Below, in pieces: positions 43,588 through 52,326 of a DNA stretch of 64,000 nucleotides. The notes beneath the pieces were generated by a model, which saw only the letters and a program-made list of their open reading frames with translations, was not told where the DNA came from and ran no database searches. How positions within the stretch are numbered: the stretch's first letter is position 1; every line of letters starts with the position of its first letter. This DNA is from JAUWGC01 sp963753055 (GTDB lineage Bacteria > Bacteroidota > Bacteroidia > Bacteroidales > B18-G4). Position numbers and translations under genes: made by a program. Location of the stretch: the NCBI GenBank assembly GCA_963753055.1, contig CAVWAP010000004.1, positions 682,001 through 746,000 on the forward strand. The letters are read 5' to 3'.

Positions 43588-44148
43588 TTATTGGTTTGTC
43601 ACCTCGGAAGTTTCAGAATTTTTAGCTGAATAATCTTTGGTATACTCCTCAAAGGATTGACTTTCATATGCTTTCTCACCAAAGAAATGGATTATGGGAT
43701 CAAATTTCTCAACATCCATGAATCCGGGCACAACGGTTAACCACTCAAGTTTATCGGTCATAAAAACATAGGACGGGTAAGACATTTTACCTTTTAACAA
43801 TGCCTGGGCTACCTGGTGGGTCGACCTGGTAGTTTCCGGGCTTGGATTTACAAACGTCTTGCCCTGGAAAATAATATCTTCTTTCATCTCAGCGTCAAAT
43901 TTGACCGAATAGTAAGTCTCATTCATGTATTTAACAATCTTGGGATCCATGAAGGTGGACTTATCCATCTTCTTGCACCATGAGCACCAGTCTGTATAAA
44001 CATCTATGAATAAGGGCTTTGGGTTTTTCAGGTTGGCTTCAACTGCTTCTGTGAATGTGTACCATTTGATTTTCTCAGGCGTTTCCTGTGCCTGTATCTG
44101 AGTTAGTCCGAAGACTATTATTAGTAAGGTGAGTATTGGCTTTGTCAT
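43588..44148 (-). CDS. Periplasmic thioredoxin-like protein
   Basis: A 186-residue protein with a signal peptide (ending IQAQ, residue 21). A thioredoxin fold follows with redox motif CSWC in FIDVYTDWCSWCKKMD (about 47-62) and a cis-Pro segment (MSYPSYVF) near residue 130. The YTDWCSWCKKMD context is that of DUF255-like/TlpA-related Bacteroidota proteins that reduce or oxidise disulfides in the envelope. A Ser/Glu-rich tail follows. Single gene between gldA and smpB. Confidence 0.85.
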   Translation of the reverse strand: MTKPILTLLIIVFGLTQIQAQETPEKIKWYTFTEAVEANLKNPKPLFIDVYTDWCSWCKKMDKSTFMDPKIVKYMNETYYSVKFDAEMKEDIIFQGKTFVNPSPETTRSTHQVAQALLKGKMSYPSYVFMTDKLEWLTVVPGFMDVEKFDPIIHFFGEKAYESQSFEEYTKDYSAKNSETSEVTNQ

Positions 44149-44220
44149 TTAAATAGTTTTTAGATATATGCAAATATAATACATTTTACGTATCTGCATA
44201 CTTCCATGTTTGTTATTTTT

Positions 44221-44670
44221 TCATTTTGAATGTCTTCTGTCTAATTCCCTTTTTAGATCTTTTTGTTTGATGTCTTCTCTCTTGTCGTAGAACTTCTTGC
44301 CCCTTGCCAGCGCAATCTCTAACTTCGCAAGCCCCCTGTCATTAATAAATAATAGCGTTGGTATAATTGTATAACCTTTTTCCTTTGTTTTTATTGCCAG
44401 CTTCTTCAGCTCTCGCCGTGTCAGCAGTAGCTTCCTGTCACGCTTTGGTTCATGATTATATATGGTCCCCATATTATACTCCGCAATATGCATGTTGATG
44501 ACAAAAAGCTCATCTTCAATGAAGGAGCAATAAGATTCGGCCAGGCTGACCTTTCCTGTCCTGATGGATTTTATTTCCGTACCAGTTAGTTGGATGCCGG
44601 CAAGGTACTTGTCTTCCAGTGAGTACTGGTAGTAAGCTTTCTTGTTCTTTATCCTGATTCCTTCCGACAT
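44221..44670 (-). CDS. smpB: SsrA-binding protein SmpB
   Basis: A 149-residue RNA-binding protein that brings tmRNA to stalled ribosomes. Full family pattern: NKKAYYQYSL, AGIQLTGTEIKSIRTGKVSL, AEYNMGTIYNHEPKRDRKLLL, and the basic tail KKFYDKREDIKQKDLKRELDR, which enters the decoding centre. tmRNA itself is not in the window. It follows the HMG-CoA-lyase-like gene by 14 bp and may share its transcript. Confidence 0.96.
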   Translation of the reverse strand: MSEGIRIKNKKAYYQYSLEDKYLAGIQLTGTEIKSIRTGKVSLAESYCSFIEDELFVINMHIAEYNMGTIYNHEPKRDRKLLLTRRELKKLAIKTKEKGYTIIPTLLFINDRGLAKLEIALARGKKFYDKREDIKQKDLKRELDRRHSK

Positions 44671-44684
44671 GATCGATAAATGAT

Positions 44685-45551
44685 TTACTTTTTGAAGTCA
44701 AGCAAAGCAAATGTAGTGATTGATTTGGTTATGGCATTTTCAAAAGCTGCCCTGTCAATGGAGATATTCACTTTGTTTTTCCGGAAATACTGGAGTAACA
44801 ATCCTGTTCTGATATTTCCAACCAGTTCATAACCAGCCATCGGGCAACCTCCCAGTCCGTTAAGGACCCCTTCAAAGCTTCGGCAGCCATTAGCAAATGC
44901 AGCATCGAGCTTCTTATACCAGTGTTCCAGAGTGGTGTGAAGATGTAACCCAAACTGAATGGTGGGATATGCAGGGACCAGCTTCTTAAAAGATTCCTCA
45001 ATGCGGTCTGGTGTCCCAACACCAATGGTGTCAGATAAAACGATTCTTGTCACACCAATTTGAGATAATTTTTCAGTTTCTTCCATGAGCTGCTCAACAT
45101 GCCATTCCTCATCATAAGGATTGCCAAACCCCATTGAATAATATACTGATAGTATCTTATCATTTCTCAGACAGATATCCATTATGTCCTTCATGGTGTC
45201 CCTGGATTTTTCCAGTGATGAATTAATGTTTTTCTGTAAAAAAATATTTGATGTTGAGTGCGGATAACCCAGGTATGTGATCTTATCAAACTGTGCTCCT
45301 TCTGATGCTCCCCGGCTGTTTGCCACAATGGCCAATAATTTCGATGTGCTGCCGGCCATATCAATCAGATCCAGTACCTCAGCAGTATCGGCAAGCTGGG
45401 GGATGGCTTTTGGTGAAACAAAGCTCCCGAAATCAATTATGTCGAACCCCACTTTAAGCAACGCATTGATATAAGTTGCTTTGGATGCTGTCGGAATGAA
45501 GGGCTTTATCCCCTGCATCGCATCCCGTGGGGTTTCTACCAGTTCAATCAT
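44685..45551 (-). CDS. Hydroxymethylglutaryl-CoA lyase-like enzyme
   Basis: A 288-residue TIM-barrel enzyme of the DRE metallolyase group. It starts ELVETPRDAMQG (Arg and Asp of the DRE-type motif), has SDTIGVGTP near residue 170, HLHTT near 200 for metal binding and the active-site loop GLGGCPMAG near 237, the lyase signature with catalytic Cys. HMG-CoA lyase splits HMG-CoA to acetyl-CoA and acetoacetate in leucine breakdown; an altered acid substrate is possible. Located between SPFH and smpB genes. Confidence 0.86.
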   Translation of the reverse strand: MIELVETPRDAMQGIKPFIPTASKATYINALLKVGFDIIDFGSFVSPKAIPQLADTAEVLDLIDMAGSTSKLLAIVANSRGASEGAQFDKITYLGYPHSTSNIFLQKNINSSLEKSRDTMKDIMDICLRNDKILSVYYSMGFGNPYDEEWHVEQLMEETEKLSQIGVTRIVLSDTIGVGTPDRIEESFKKLVPAYPTIQFGLHLHTTLEHWYKKLDAAFANGCRSFEGVLNGLGGCPMAGYELVGNIRTGLLLQYFRKNKVNISIDRAAFENAITKSITTFALLDFKK

Positions 45552-45605
45552 TGTATTATTAGCTTAAGCGTTCCTGTATATTCTACGCTAAAAATGTCAT
45601 TTTGT

Positions 45606-46439
45606 TTATTTGGAATCACCCAGGATCAATGGCAAACCGTCTGCAGAATTTCCAATCACGATAATTTTAGTGTTTGGTGAGTCTGCAAGCTTTAAAGTAG
45701 CCTCTATGCCTTTATCACGTAAGATATTGGTTGTCAAACTGGCATTGAGGATCTTGTTGGCTGTTGATTTACCTTCTGCTTCGATTTTTTGCCGTTCTGC
45801 CTCTTTCTGTGCAATTTGCAATTTGAACTCATACTCCAGGGATTGCTGTTCCTGCTCAAGCTTGCTTTCAATTGCTTCCTTAATGGTAGGAGGCAGGATG
45901 ATTGAACGGATCAGGATCCTGTTCAGCTGTACATACTTCTGATCAAGGATTGTCCTTGTTTCAATGAATATCTCATCCTGGATCGCATCTCTTTTCGTGG
46001 AATAAATCTGTTCAGGTGTGTATCTGCCAATCACACTTCTTGCTGATGAACGCAGAGCGGGAATAACCACACGGCGAACATATTCTGTACCAATATTTCT
46101 TTGCAGGAGCCCAAGTTCCTCATACTGTGGCTGGTACCATGCTGATACATCAACTTTGATTTCCAGTCCATTGGATGATAACACGTTCAACTCCTCTGCA
46201 ACTTCCTGTTGCCTGGTTTCGAAAATGTACATTTTATTCCATGGCGCCAGGAAATGAAATCCTTCACCAAAAGTTTGTGTAGTGTCAACGCCATCCCCGA
46301 AAGTTCTGAAAAGAATACCTGCGTGTCCGGTTTCAATAGTTTTTGTCATCCGGCTCCAGAAAACGATGATTAAGATAATTGCTAAGACGATCACTGCAAT
46401 AGGGATCACCTTTTTAAAGTTTATTTCTTGCTCTGCCAT
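45606..46439 (-). CDS. SPFH/prohibitin family membrane protein
   Basis: A 277-residue protein with one N-terminal transmembrane helix (about 9-28) and a prohibitin-type SPFH domain (TGHAGILFRTFGDGV, EGFHFLAPWN, VSAWYQ). A Gln/Glu/Ala-rich coiled helix of about 60 residues (ESKLEQEQQSLEYEFKLQI region) follows. Such proteins form membrane-anchored rings that scaffold proteases or membrane domains. No NfeD or FtsH partner is adjacent. The 5' untranslated gap to the TonB receptor gene is 55 bp. Confidence 0.88.
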   Translation of the reverse strand: MAEQEINFKKVIPIAVIVLAIILIIVFWSRMTKTIETGHAGILFRTFGDGVDTTQTFGEGFHFLAPWNKMYIFETRQQEVAEELNVLSSNGLEIKVDVSAWYQPQYEELGLLQRNIGTEYVRRVVIPALRSSARSVIGRYTPEQIYSTKRDAIQDEIFIETRTILDQKYVQLNRILIRSIILPPTIKEAIESKLEQEQQSLEYEFKLQIAQKEAERQKIEAEGKSTANKILNASLTTNILRDKGIEATLKLADSPNTKIIVIGNSADGLPLILGDSK

Positions 46440-46494
46440 AATTAATATTGTTTAAGGTTAATACACTACAAACTTAGCAAGAATTAGCTTAGTA

Positions 46495-48903
46495 CTATAA
46501 CTTTAATGTAAGACCCCCCATAAAGTGTATACCTGCCTGCGGGAAATATCCATCATATGTATTATAGGAGCCTTCGTAATAATAGCGGTATACCCATGCA
46601 TTGGATTCATACATAACATTAAAGATGTTATTGAATTTCAGGCTGAAGCTGATCTCCTTTAAGAATTTCGGAAACAGGGAATAGGAAATAAGAATGTTGT
46701 TAACAAAGTAAGGATCGAGGCTTCTGTCATCACTTCCCGTATTATCAATAAACTGTTTTCCAACATATTTGCTATACAATGCGAGGTAAAGATCTTTGAT
46801 TATTTCATAATTGAATATGCTGCTGAAAATCACAGAAGGTGAAAATGCTATTTCTGTATTACCAAGGGTGTCGGTGATCTGCCTTGGCCATTCATCCCAG
46901 TTGTCAGTATACGAAACAAAGTCCCTGATAATATTTCTGCTCACGGTAGCATTGGTGTTCCATGAAAGGTTTTTCAGGATCTTCCAACCAAGAGACAGTT
47001 CTATACCTGTTCGACAACTTTTGGGTACGTTTTCCATTACAGGATCACCTACATCATTGATCTTTCCTGTCAGTACAAGCTGATCTCTATAAAACATATA
47101 GAAAAGATTTGCATCCAGAGATAATTTCGATGAACTGAACTTATATCCTGTTTCCACATCGTACAGGGTTTCATGGACTGGTGAAGGGCGCTCGGGATTT
47201 GCATCAATGAGGGCAGAACGATTGGGCTCACGATTGGCTACAGCCAGCGAAAAATATAACTTGTTTGCTGCATTCAAATCGGCAGAAATTCCCAGCTTGG
47301 GATTGATGAAATTGTAGGAATGTGTTTGAGTGATATCCCTCAGGTCATTGTCAATTCCATTTATCCTGTAATCAATATGCCGGTACTGTAAATCACCGTA
47401 TAAACTGATTTTTTCATTCAATTGGTAGTTGAGTTTCACAAAAATGTTGAAATCGTTTTTCTTTCCTTTGTTTTCATACCAGCGGTAGTTGTGATCGAAG
47501 TTTACCGCATATCGGGCCCAGATTATTTCACCGAAATGTTCTCCATCGTAGTAATTAAAAGAAGTCCCGATATTCAACAGTACTCTTTTTTTATTATCAA
47601 AATTGAACGACAAGGTGGCACCGAGGAAATCATTGTTAAGCCATCTTTGCCTGATAAGGTCGGTAGAGCTTATTGTATCATTACCAAGGATAGGATCATC
47701 AAGTTGATAATCACTGAAGGACTCATTTTCCCTGTACTCTTCATAATATCCTTTCCCTTTCGTATAATGTAGTGCAAGGCTTGATGTCCAGTTAATGCCG
47801 TATTGCTGGGCCCAGTGCAGATGATAGTGGGTTTGCACATAATTATCGGTCTGGTTATCGTAGTATTTCTCATTTCCGTTAACATCGGTATATAACCCCA
47901 TCGGATTGTAAGTGCGGTTTGAGTCCAACATATATCCGGGCACTCCACCCCAGGCCTGGTATGTTTTCTCATATCCTGAGAAAATTGCGAATTTCACCAG
48001 GGATTTTTTTCCATAGTAAGCCCCCGATGTGTACATGGAATACAGGTTTGAAAATGCACGATCGATGTACCCATCCGAATGAATCTGTGACAACCTTACG
48101 TCGAATGCCCATTTGTCTTTGATCAGGCCGGTTCCGGCTTTCAGGGTATTTTTATAGGTATTGAATGAGCCAAAAGCAGTATTGATTTCGCCATAGGGTT
48201 CCGGATTCAGCTTTTCTGTCATGATGTTTATACTGGCTCCGAATGCCGAGGCTCCGTTAGTGGATGTGCCCACACCGCGCTGTATCTGGATGTTGTCGAC
48301 CGAGGAAGCAATATCCGGCAGATCGACCCACCAGACTCCCTGTGATTCAGCATCGTTCAATGGGATGCCGTTGATGGTTACATTGATCCTGAAAAGGTCT
48401 GTTCCACGAATTCGTATTCCGGTATACCCAACCCCGACACCTGCATCACTGGTTGTGACAACTGAGGGTGTCATTTGCATAATATATGGCATGTCCTGTC
48501 CCAAATTTGTCTTGCTGATTTCTTTACTGTCCAGTATGGAATAGGTTGTGGGTGATTTTGCCTGTGCCCTGGTGGCACTGATGATCACTTCATCCTGCAG
48601 CAAAGCGCTGTGCTGCATCTGAATATTCAACTCATGGTCCTGTTCCAGCTTTAATTCATTCAGGTAATCTGAGTACCCGATATAGGTGACTTTAATTTGA
48701 TAATTCCCTCCTGTCAGGTTAGAAATGTCAAACTCACCCTCGGGCCCACTGGTATGGACCAGGTATGTATTTTGAATGATGATATGTGCTCCGGGAAGCG
48801 GTTCACTGGTTTCAGCATCAATGACCTTACCGCGGAGATGAAATTGAGCATAGGAACCCAATACCAATAAGAGCATCAGATGCAATAGCATTATTTTTTT
48901 CAT
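46495..48903 (-). CDS. TonB-dependent receptor controlled by a TPP riboswitch
   Basis: About 802 residues from the ATG at 48903 (an ATG at 48915 is possible; the open frame to 48990 only translates the riboswitch). After the signal peptide (ending GSYAQ) comes a carboxypeptidase-regulatory-like domain (about 21-105), the plug with IRIRGTDLFRINVTINGIPLNDA and IQIQRGVGTSTNGASAFG, and a C-terminal barrel ending LTLKL. Receptors of this type bring substrates too large or scarce for porins across the outer membrane with TonB energy. The thiamine-sensing leader implies thiamine or a precursor as substrate. Inferred, but well supported by context. Confidence 0.92.
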   Translation of the reverse strand: MKKIMLLHLMLLLVLGSYAQFHLRGKVIDAETSEPLPGAHIIIQNTYLVHTSGPEGEFDISNLTGGNYQIKVTYIGYSDYLNELKLEQDHELNIQMQHSALLQDEVIISATRAQAKSPTTYSILDSKEISKTNLGQDMPYIMQMTPSVVTTSDAGVGVGYTGIRIRGTDLFRINVTINGIPLNDAESQGVWWVDLPDIASSVDNIQIQRGVGTSTNGASAFGASINIMTEKLNPEPYGEINTAFGSFNTYKNTLKAGTGLIKDKWAFDVRLSQIHSDGYIDRAFSNLYSMYTSGAYYGKKSLVKFAIFSGYEKTYQAWGGVPGYMLDSNRTYNPMGLYTDVNGNEKYYDNQTDNYVQTHYHLHWAQQYGINWTSSLALHYTKGKGYYEEYRENESFSDYQLDDPILGNDTISSTDLIRQRWLNNDFLGATLSFNFDNKKRVLLNIGTSFNYYDGEHFGEIIWARYAVNFDHNYRWYENKGKKNDFNIFVKLNYQLNEKISLYGDLQYRHIDYRINGIDNDLRDITQTHSYNFINPKLGISADLNAANKLYFSLAVANREPNRSALIDANPERPSPVHETLYDVETGYKFSSSKLSLDANLFYMFYRDQLVLTGKINDVGDPVMENVPKSCRTGIELSLGWKILKNLSWNTNATVSRNIIRDFVSYTDNWDEWPRQITDTLGNTEIAFSPSVIFSSIFNYEIIKDLYLALYSKYVGKQFIDNTGSDDRSLDPYFVNNILISYSLFPKFLKEISFSLKFNNIFNVMYESNAWVYRYYYEGSYNTYDGYFPQAGIHFMGGLTLKL

Positions 48904-48913
48904 GGCATTGTTC

Positions 48914-48991
48914 ATTTTCCCTGCGCCGGCATTACCCGGATCAGGTGCAATGGGTATGATCTCAGCCCGATTTTTATAAGGCACCCCCATT
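48914..48991 (-). promoter_or_regulatory. TPP (thiamine pyrophosphate) riboswitch
   Basis: On the minus strand the conserved THI core is present in order: GGGGTGCC, then GGCTGAGATCATACCC, then CACCTGATC-CGGGTAATGCCGGCGCAGGGAAA (quoted in parts). These are the pyrimidine- and pyrophosphate-binding parts of the TPP aptamer. It starts about 5-8 nt after the expected transcription start and its AGGGA end lies at the ATG, so it most likely hides the translation start when TPP is bound. Confidence 0.95.
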
Positions 48992-49003
48992 GGAATAGTA
49001 CTA

Positions 49004-49011
49004 CAAAATTA
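49004..49011 (-). promoter_or_regulatory. -7 box of the TPP-regulated TonB receptor
   Basis: On the minus strand the octamer reads TAATTTTG (TAnnTTTG), about 13 bp upstream of the riboswitch 5' end, so transcription would begin right at the aptamer. Confidence 0.55.
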
Positions 49012-49018
49012 AGAAAAT

Positions 49019-49690
49019 TTAGAATTCCCTGTACAGGTTTAAAAAATTTGGTTTGAAATGGTAGGAGATGGTTTGACGGGCCAGGTCAAAAAGGCTTCGA
49101 TGGGTATGGTCAATGATTGTTGAATCAGATGTGCAAACAACACCATCTTCCATATTTTTAAGAATATAGTCTGGAGAGTTCGCTGTTATAGCATCTCCCG
49201 GAAGGTCAATATTACGTAGCATCTCCTTGACTTTCGCTGCTAAAATTCCACTTTTGCTCACAGGTGCATCAAAGTAAAACTGCGCAGATTTGACTTTCAT
49301 TTTTATCAGGTAATCAAGAATCAACTGGATGCTGCGATCGAAGAGTGCGGTACGGAACACTTTCCCATGTACTTCAGATGCATCCCTCAGATAATTGTCG
49401 TTTGAGAGGAACACTGCATTTCCATTCAGGTAGGTTCCAATGGTTATCAAGACATTATATCCATCAATATGCAGATCTTTCGATCCAATATCATCTTCAT
49501 CAATTAGCAGAACAGACCTCCTTGATTTATTGTCTGTGGTTGTAAGGCCCCGGTATAGCATCGTACGCTCAACTCCTGATAAAGAATATCGATCACCAAT
49601 TAGCTTTATAATGGCTTTCTGCGGGAAGTTTTTCTCAAGTAAATAAAGATAATCACTTGCTGCTTCTATGAATTGAGGAGATAAGTCCAT
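49019..49690 (-). CDS. DUF434 family protein
   Basis: A 223-residue protein; the ATG at 49690 is chosen because the longer open frame overlaps the methyltransferase gene. The N-terminal part (FIEAASDYLYLLEKNF, IKLIGDRYSLSGVERTMLYRG) matches DUF434, and LLIDEDDIG with HIDGYNVLITI suggests a nucleic-acid or PIN-like nuclease-type core with conserved Asp residues (about 85-105). Function unknown. It follows the methyltransferase by 10 bp, so the two probably form an operon. Confidence 0.75.
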   Translation of the reverse strand: MDLSPQFIEAASDYLYLLEKNFPQKAIIKLIGDRYSLSGVERTMLYRGLTTTDNKSRRSVLLIDEDDIGSKDLHIDGYNVLITIGTYLNGNAVFLSNDNYLRDASEVHGKVFRTALFDRSIQLILDYLIKMKVKSAQFYFDAPVSKSGILAAKVKEMLRNIDLPGDAITANSPDYILKNMEDGVVCTSDSTIIDHTHRSLFDLARQTISYHFKPNFLNLYREF

Positions 49691-49700
49691 GGAATGGAGA

Positions 49701-50384
49701 TTATTTAGTGGCAACACAAAATATGATATACCGGCCTTGTTTGGGAATGATATTGTTGAACAATGACTTGTCAACATGGCCGAGCACTTTTCTGATTGGC
49801 TCATTACTGCCCAGTAAACCCAAAAAACCAGCTGTCTGAAATCTATAATTGTTAAATTCAGATAACAAACTGCCAATTTCATTGATTTCAAGATAGTTCC
49901 ACGATCTACTCCACTTTACAAACTTATGTCGCAAGAATTGATGAAATTTTGTTGCCTGGAGATTTTCCGCAAATAACAACTGCCCTCCTGGTTTAAGACA
50001 TTTATAAACTTCATTGATGCACTTCTGCTGAAGGTCATCTCTGCCGTTTCGGCCTACTGCACCAATGATTGACTTAAAGATTACGATATCAAAATGATTT
50101 TGATAAGGTATATTGATTGCGTCAATAGCCTCATAATCAATTTGATCTGTCACACCATACTGTTTGTGCAATGCTGATGCAGTTGGCTCTGGATCCTGTA
50201 CATCTGAACAAACAACATGGTATCCTTTATTTGCCAGCCATAGTGACAATCCGCCATCTCTTGCGCCTAATTCAAGACATTTGAATGATTGGTCCGGTAA
50301 GTCAGCGTTTTTATCCCAGAATCGTAGTGCTAACGACCAGTTTACAATGTCCCAGCTAATGATATCTTTAGTGATTTGATCCAC
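49701..50384 (-). CDS. SAM-dependent class I methyltransferase
   Basis: A 227-residue Rossmann methyltransferase. The SAM motif ELGARDGGLSLWLANKG (about 38-54) is followed by acidic CSDV at about 59-62 and motif IV DIVIFKSIIGAVG near residue 98. Then come LKPGGQLLFAENL and the C-terminal strands. The substrate is unknown; the overall form resembles UbiE/COQ5-like small-molecule or lipid methyltransferases. First gene of a pair with the DUF434 gene. Confidence 0.8.
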   Translation of the reverse strand: MDQITKDIISWDIVNWSLALRFWDKNADLPDQSFKCLELGARDGGLSLWLANKGYHVVCSDVQDPEPTASALHKQYGVTDQIDYEAIDAINIPYQNHFDIVIFKSIIGAVGRNGRDDLQQKCINEVYKCLKPGGQLLFAENLQATKFHQFLRHKFVKWSRSWNYLEINEIGSLLSEFNNYRFQTAGFLGLLGSNEPIRKVLGHVDKSLFNNIIPKQGRYIIFCVATK

Positions 50385-50411
50385 TTGAAAAACCTATCAA
50401 GAAAAAATATA

Positions 50412-50443
50412 TTGACAATGATAATAAATATTCTATATCTTTG
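50412..50443 (+). promoter_or_regulatory. Promoter of the RRM/FKBP operon
   Basis: TTGAC at 50412-50416 serves as the -33 box and TATCTTTG at 50436-50443 is an exact -7 box, 21 bp from the TTG. The predicted 5' UTR of about 95 nt before the RRM gene is T-rich. Confidence 0.58.
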
Positions 50444-50544
50444 CCGAGCTTAAGAAAGTGATTTTTTAAATATAAAGATCGTTTTTTTAATTTCATCCAG
50501 AATGGGTGAAGAGAAATTTTTTTTGTTACTTAATTATTTTTACA

Positions 50545-50799
50545 ATGAACATTTACGTAGGTAATTTGAATTACAATCTGAAGGAAGACGAGCTTCAGGA
50601 ACTTTTTGGCCAGTATGGCGAAGTTACATCAGTTAAAATCATCGCCGATAAATTTACCGGCAGAGCTAAAGGTTTTGGCTTTGTGGAAATGGCGAATGAT
50701 GATGAAGCCCAAAAGGCTATGGATGAACTTGATGGAAAAGATGTTGGCGGCAGGAACATTAAAGTTAACCAAGCCAGACCACCACAAGAACGATCATAG
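50545..50799 (+). CDS. Small RNA-recognition-motif (RRM) protein
   Basis: An 84-residue single-RRM protein, starting at the ATG at 50545 rather than the upstream GTG. RNP2 is IYVGNL (residues 3-8) and RNP1 is KGFGFVEM near residues 44-51, with the usual aromatic residues for RNA stacking. Such Bacteroidota RRMs resemble plant and cyanobacterial glycine-rich RNA-binding proteins and may be cold-induced RNA chaperones. It is followed by an FKBP gene 18 bp later. The long T-rich leader would suit post-transcriptional control. Confidence 0.93.
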   Translation: MNIYVGNLNYNLKEDELQELFGQYGEVTSVKIIADKFTGRAKGFGFVEMANDDEAQKAMDELDGKDVGGRNIKVNQARPPQERS

Positions 50800-50817
50800 T
50801 ATTCATTAACTCTTATT

Positions 50818-51255
50818 ATGACTTTAAGTAAAACTGCTAAGGCAGACGATACCGTTAAAGTCCACTACAAGGGTTCTCTTGAAGACGGACAGGTGTTTGA
50901 TACTTCTGAGAACCGAGATCCCCTACAGTTTACAATGGGAGCAGGACAACTGATCCCGGGTTTTGAGAACGCAGTCCTGGGCATGTCGGTGGATGATATA
51001 AAAACCATTAACATCCCATTTGCTGAAGCATATGGTCCTGTTCAGGAGGAATTGATGCAGGAGATCAGTAAGACTCTTTTACCAGAGGATTTAAAGGTGG
51101 AAGCAGGAATGCAGCTGGTTTCCAAACAGGAAGATGGGGCAGAAGTGGTGGTAATTGTGTCTGAAGTTAAGGATGAAACTGTTGTCATTGATGCCAACCA
51201 TCCCTTAGCTGGTAAGGACTTAACATTTGAAATCAAATTGGTTGAGATTGTTTAA
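50818..51255 (+). CDS. FKBP-type peptidyl-prolyl isomerase, SlyD-like
   Basis: A 145-residue isomerase with VKVHYKGSLEDGQVFDTS near residue 14 (active-site Tyr and Asp) and GAGQLIPGFENAVLGM near 41. An inserted chaperone flap (about 70-125) and a closing LTFEIKLVEI strand follow. No His-rich tail of E. coli SlyD is seen. It accelerates proline isomerisation in folding. It shares the RRM operon. Confidence 0.9.
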   Translation: MTLSKTAKADDTVKVHYKGSLEDGQVFDTSENRDPLQFTMGAGQLIPGFENAVLGMSVDDIKTINIPFAEAYGPVQEELMQEISKTLLPEDLKVEAGMQLVSKQEDGAEVVVIVSEVKDETVVIDANHPLAGKDLTFEIKLVEIV

Positions 51256-51303
51256 GTAATCTTCCAATCAACCATTATTTTTCACTCTGAACCTGGAAAA
51301 TGT

Positions 51304-52326
51304 TTAGGAGCTGAATTTCTGTTCAGGAAGTTCAGTAAATACTTTTCTGCGTTTGATATAATGCTCAAACGCAATATTTCCTTTGTATACCTGTGAGGGT
51401 TTCTTGTGGATTAAGGCTTTCCTTTTCTTTCTGATTGCAGGGAGATGCCTGTAAAAGCTGCAATGCGCTTTTAGCACAGCGGTAAAATCCTTCACATGTC
51501 CTTCAAACAGGAATTTCATGGATGCAATACCGTCGAGGAATAATCGTGCTATGTAAACCTTGAGAAGCCGCTTCTTTTCAAGGTTTTTATACAATAGTGT
51601 CATATTATTCCTGAAGTTGAGATAGGTTTTTCTGGATGAAACCTTTGGCAAGGTACCTCCTCCGACATGATATACTGTGGAACAGGGGCAATACATAATC
51701 CTGTAACCATTATTCTTCAGTCGCCAGCAGAAGTCAATCTCTTCCATATGAGCAAAAAAATCACCATCCAGGCCATGGTACTCATGAAATAGTGGTGCCT
51801 TGACAAACATACATGCACCGGTAGCCCAAAATACTTCAATAGCATCATCATATTGCCCAAGGTCCTCTTCCAGAAACTGGAACAGCCTGCCTCTGCAGAA
51901 CGGATAACCGTATTTATCAATAAATCCACCTGCTGCCCCGGCGTATTCGAACAGACTTTTGTCATGAAAGGACTTAATCTTTGGCTGGCAGGCAGCAATC
52001 ATCGGATCCTGTTCCATGAGTTCAATTACAGGCCTGATCCAGTTCTCCGAAACTTCAATGTCTGAGTTTAAAAGAACATAATAATCGGCATCAACTTTTG
52101 CCAGGGCCTGGTTGTAGCCTTCTGCAAAGCCATAGTTCTTTTCATTCGAAATAATCCTGATCTCAGGGAAGTTTGTCTTGAGAAAATCGACAGAATCATC
52201 TGTTGATGCATTGTCTGCAATGATTATATCGGCATCATCCTTACTGAATTGGATGACATTGGGCAAAAACTTCTCAAGGAACTTTTTGCCATTCCAATTT
52301 AATATCACCACAGCAACTTTCTTCAA
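51304..52326 (-). CDS. Family 2 glycosyltransferase
   Basis: A 340-residue GT-A enzyme. The N-terminal VAVVILNWNGKKFLEKFL is followed by DIIIADNASTDDSV (about 32-45), the metal/nucleotide site LLNSDIEV near residue 86 and an acceptor-side EIDFCWRLKNNGY (ED-x-D-like) near residue 205. Such enzymes decorate surface polysaccharide with rhamnose or related sugars. Its start overlaps the stop of the acyltransferase gene by 4 bp, forming an envelope operon. Specificity unknown. Confidence 0.87.
   Translation of the reverse strand: MKKVAVVILNWNGKKFLEKFLPNVIQFSKDDADIIIADNASTDDSVDFLKTNFPEIRIISNEKNYGFAEGYNQALAKVDADYYVLLNSDIEVSENWIRPVIELMEQDPMIAACQPKIKSFHDKSLFEYAGAAGGFIDKYGYPFCRGRLFQFLEEDLGQYDDAIEVFWATGACMFVKAPLFHEYHGLDGDFFAHMEEIDFCWRLKNNGYRIMYCPCSTVYHVGGGTLPKVSSRKTYLNFRNNMTLLYKNLEKKRLLKVYIARLFLDGIASMKFLFEGHVKDFTAVLKAHCSFYRHLPAIRKKRKALIHKKPSQVYKGNIAFEHYIKRRKVFTELPEQKFSS

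Noticed and set aside
48916..48990. N-terminal extension of the TonB receptor
   Set aside because: These codons are the TPP aptamer; the signal peptide begins only at 48903.
49691..49891. N-terminal extension of the DUF434 gene
   Set aside because: It overlaps the methyltransferase gene in another frame and does not match DUF434.
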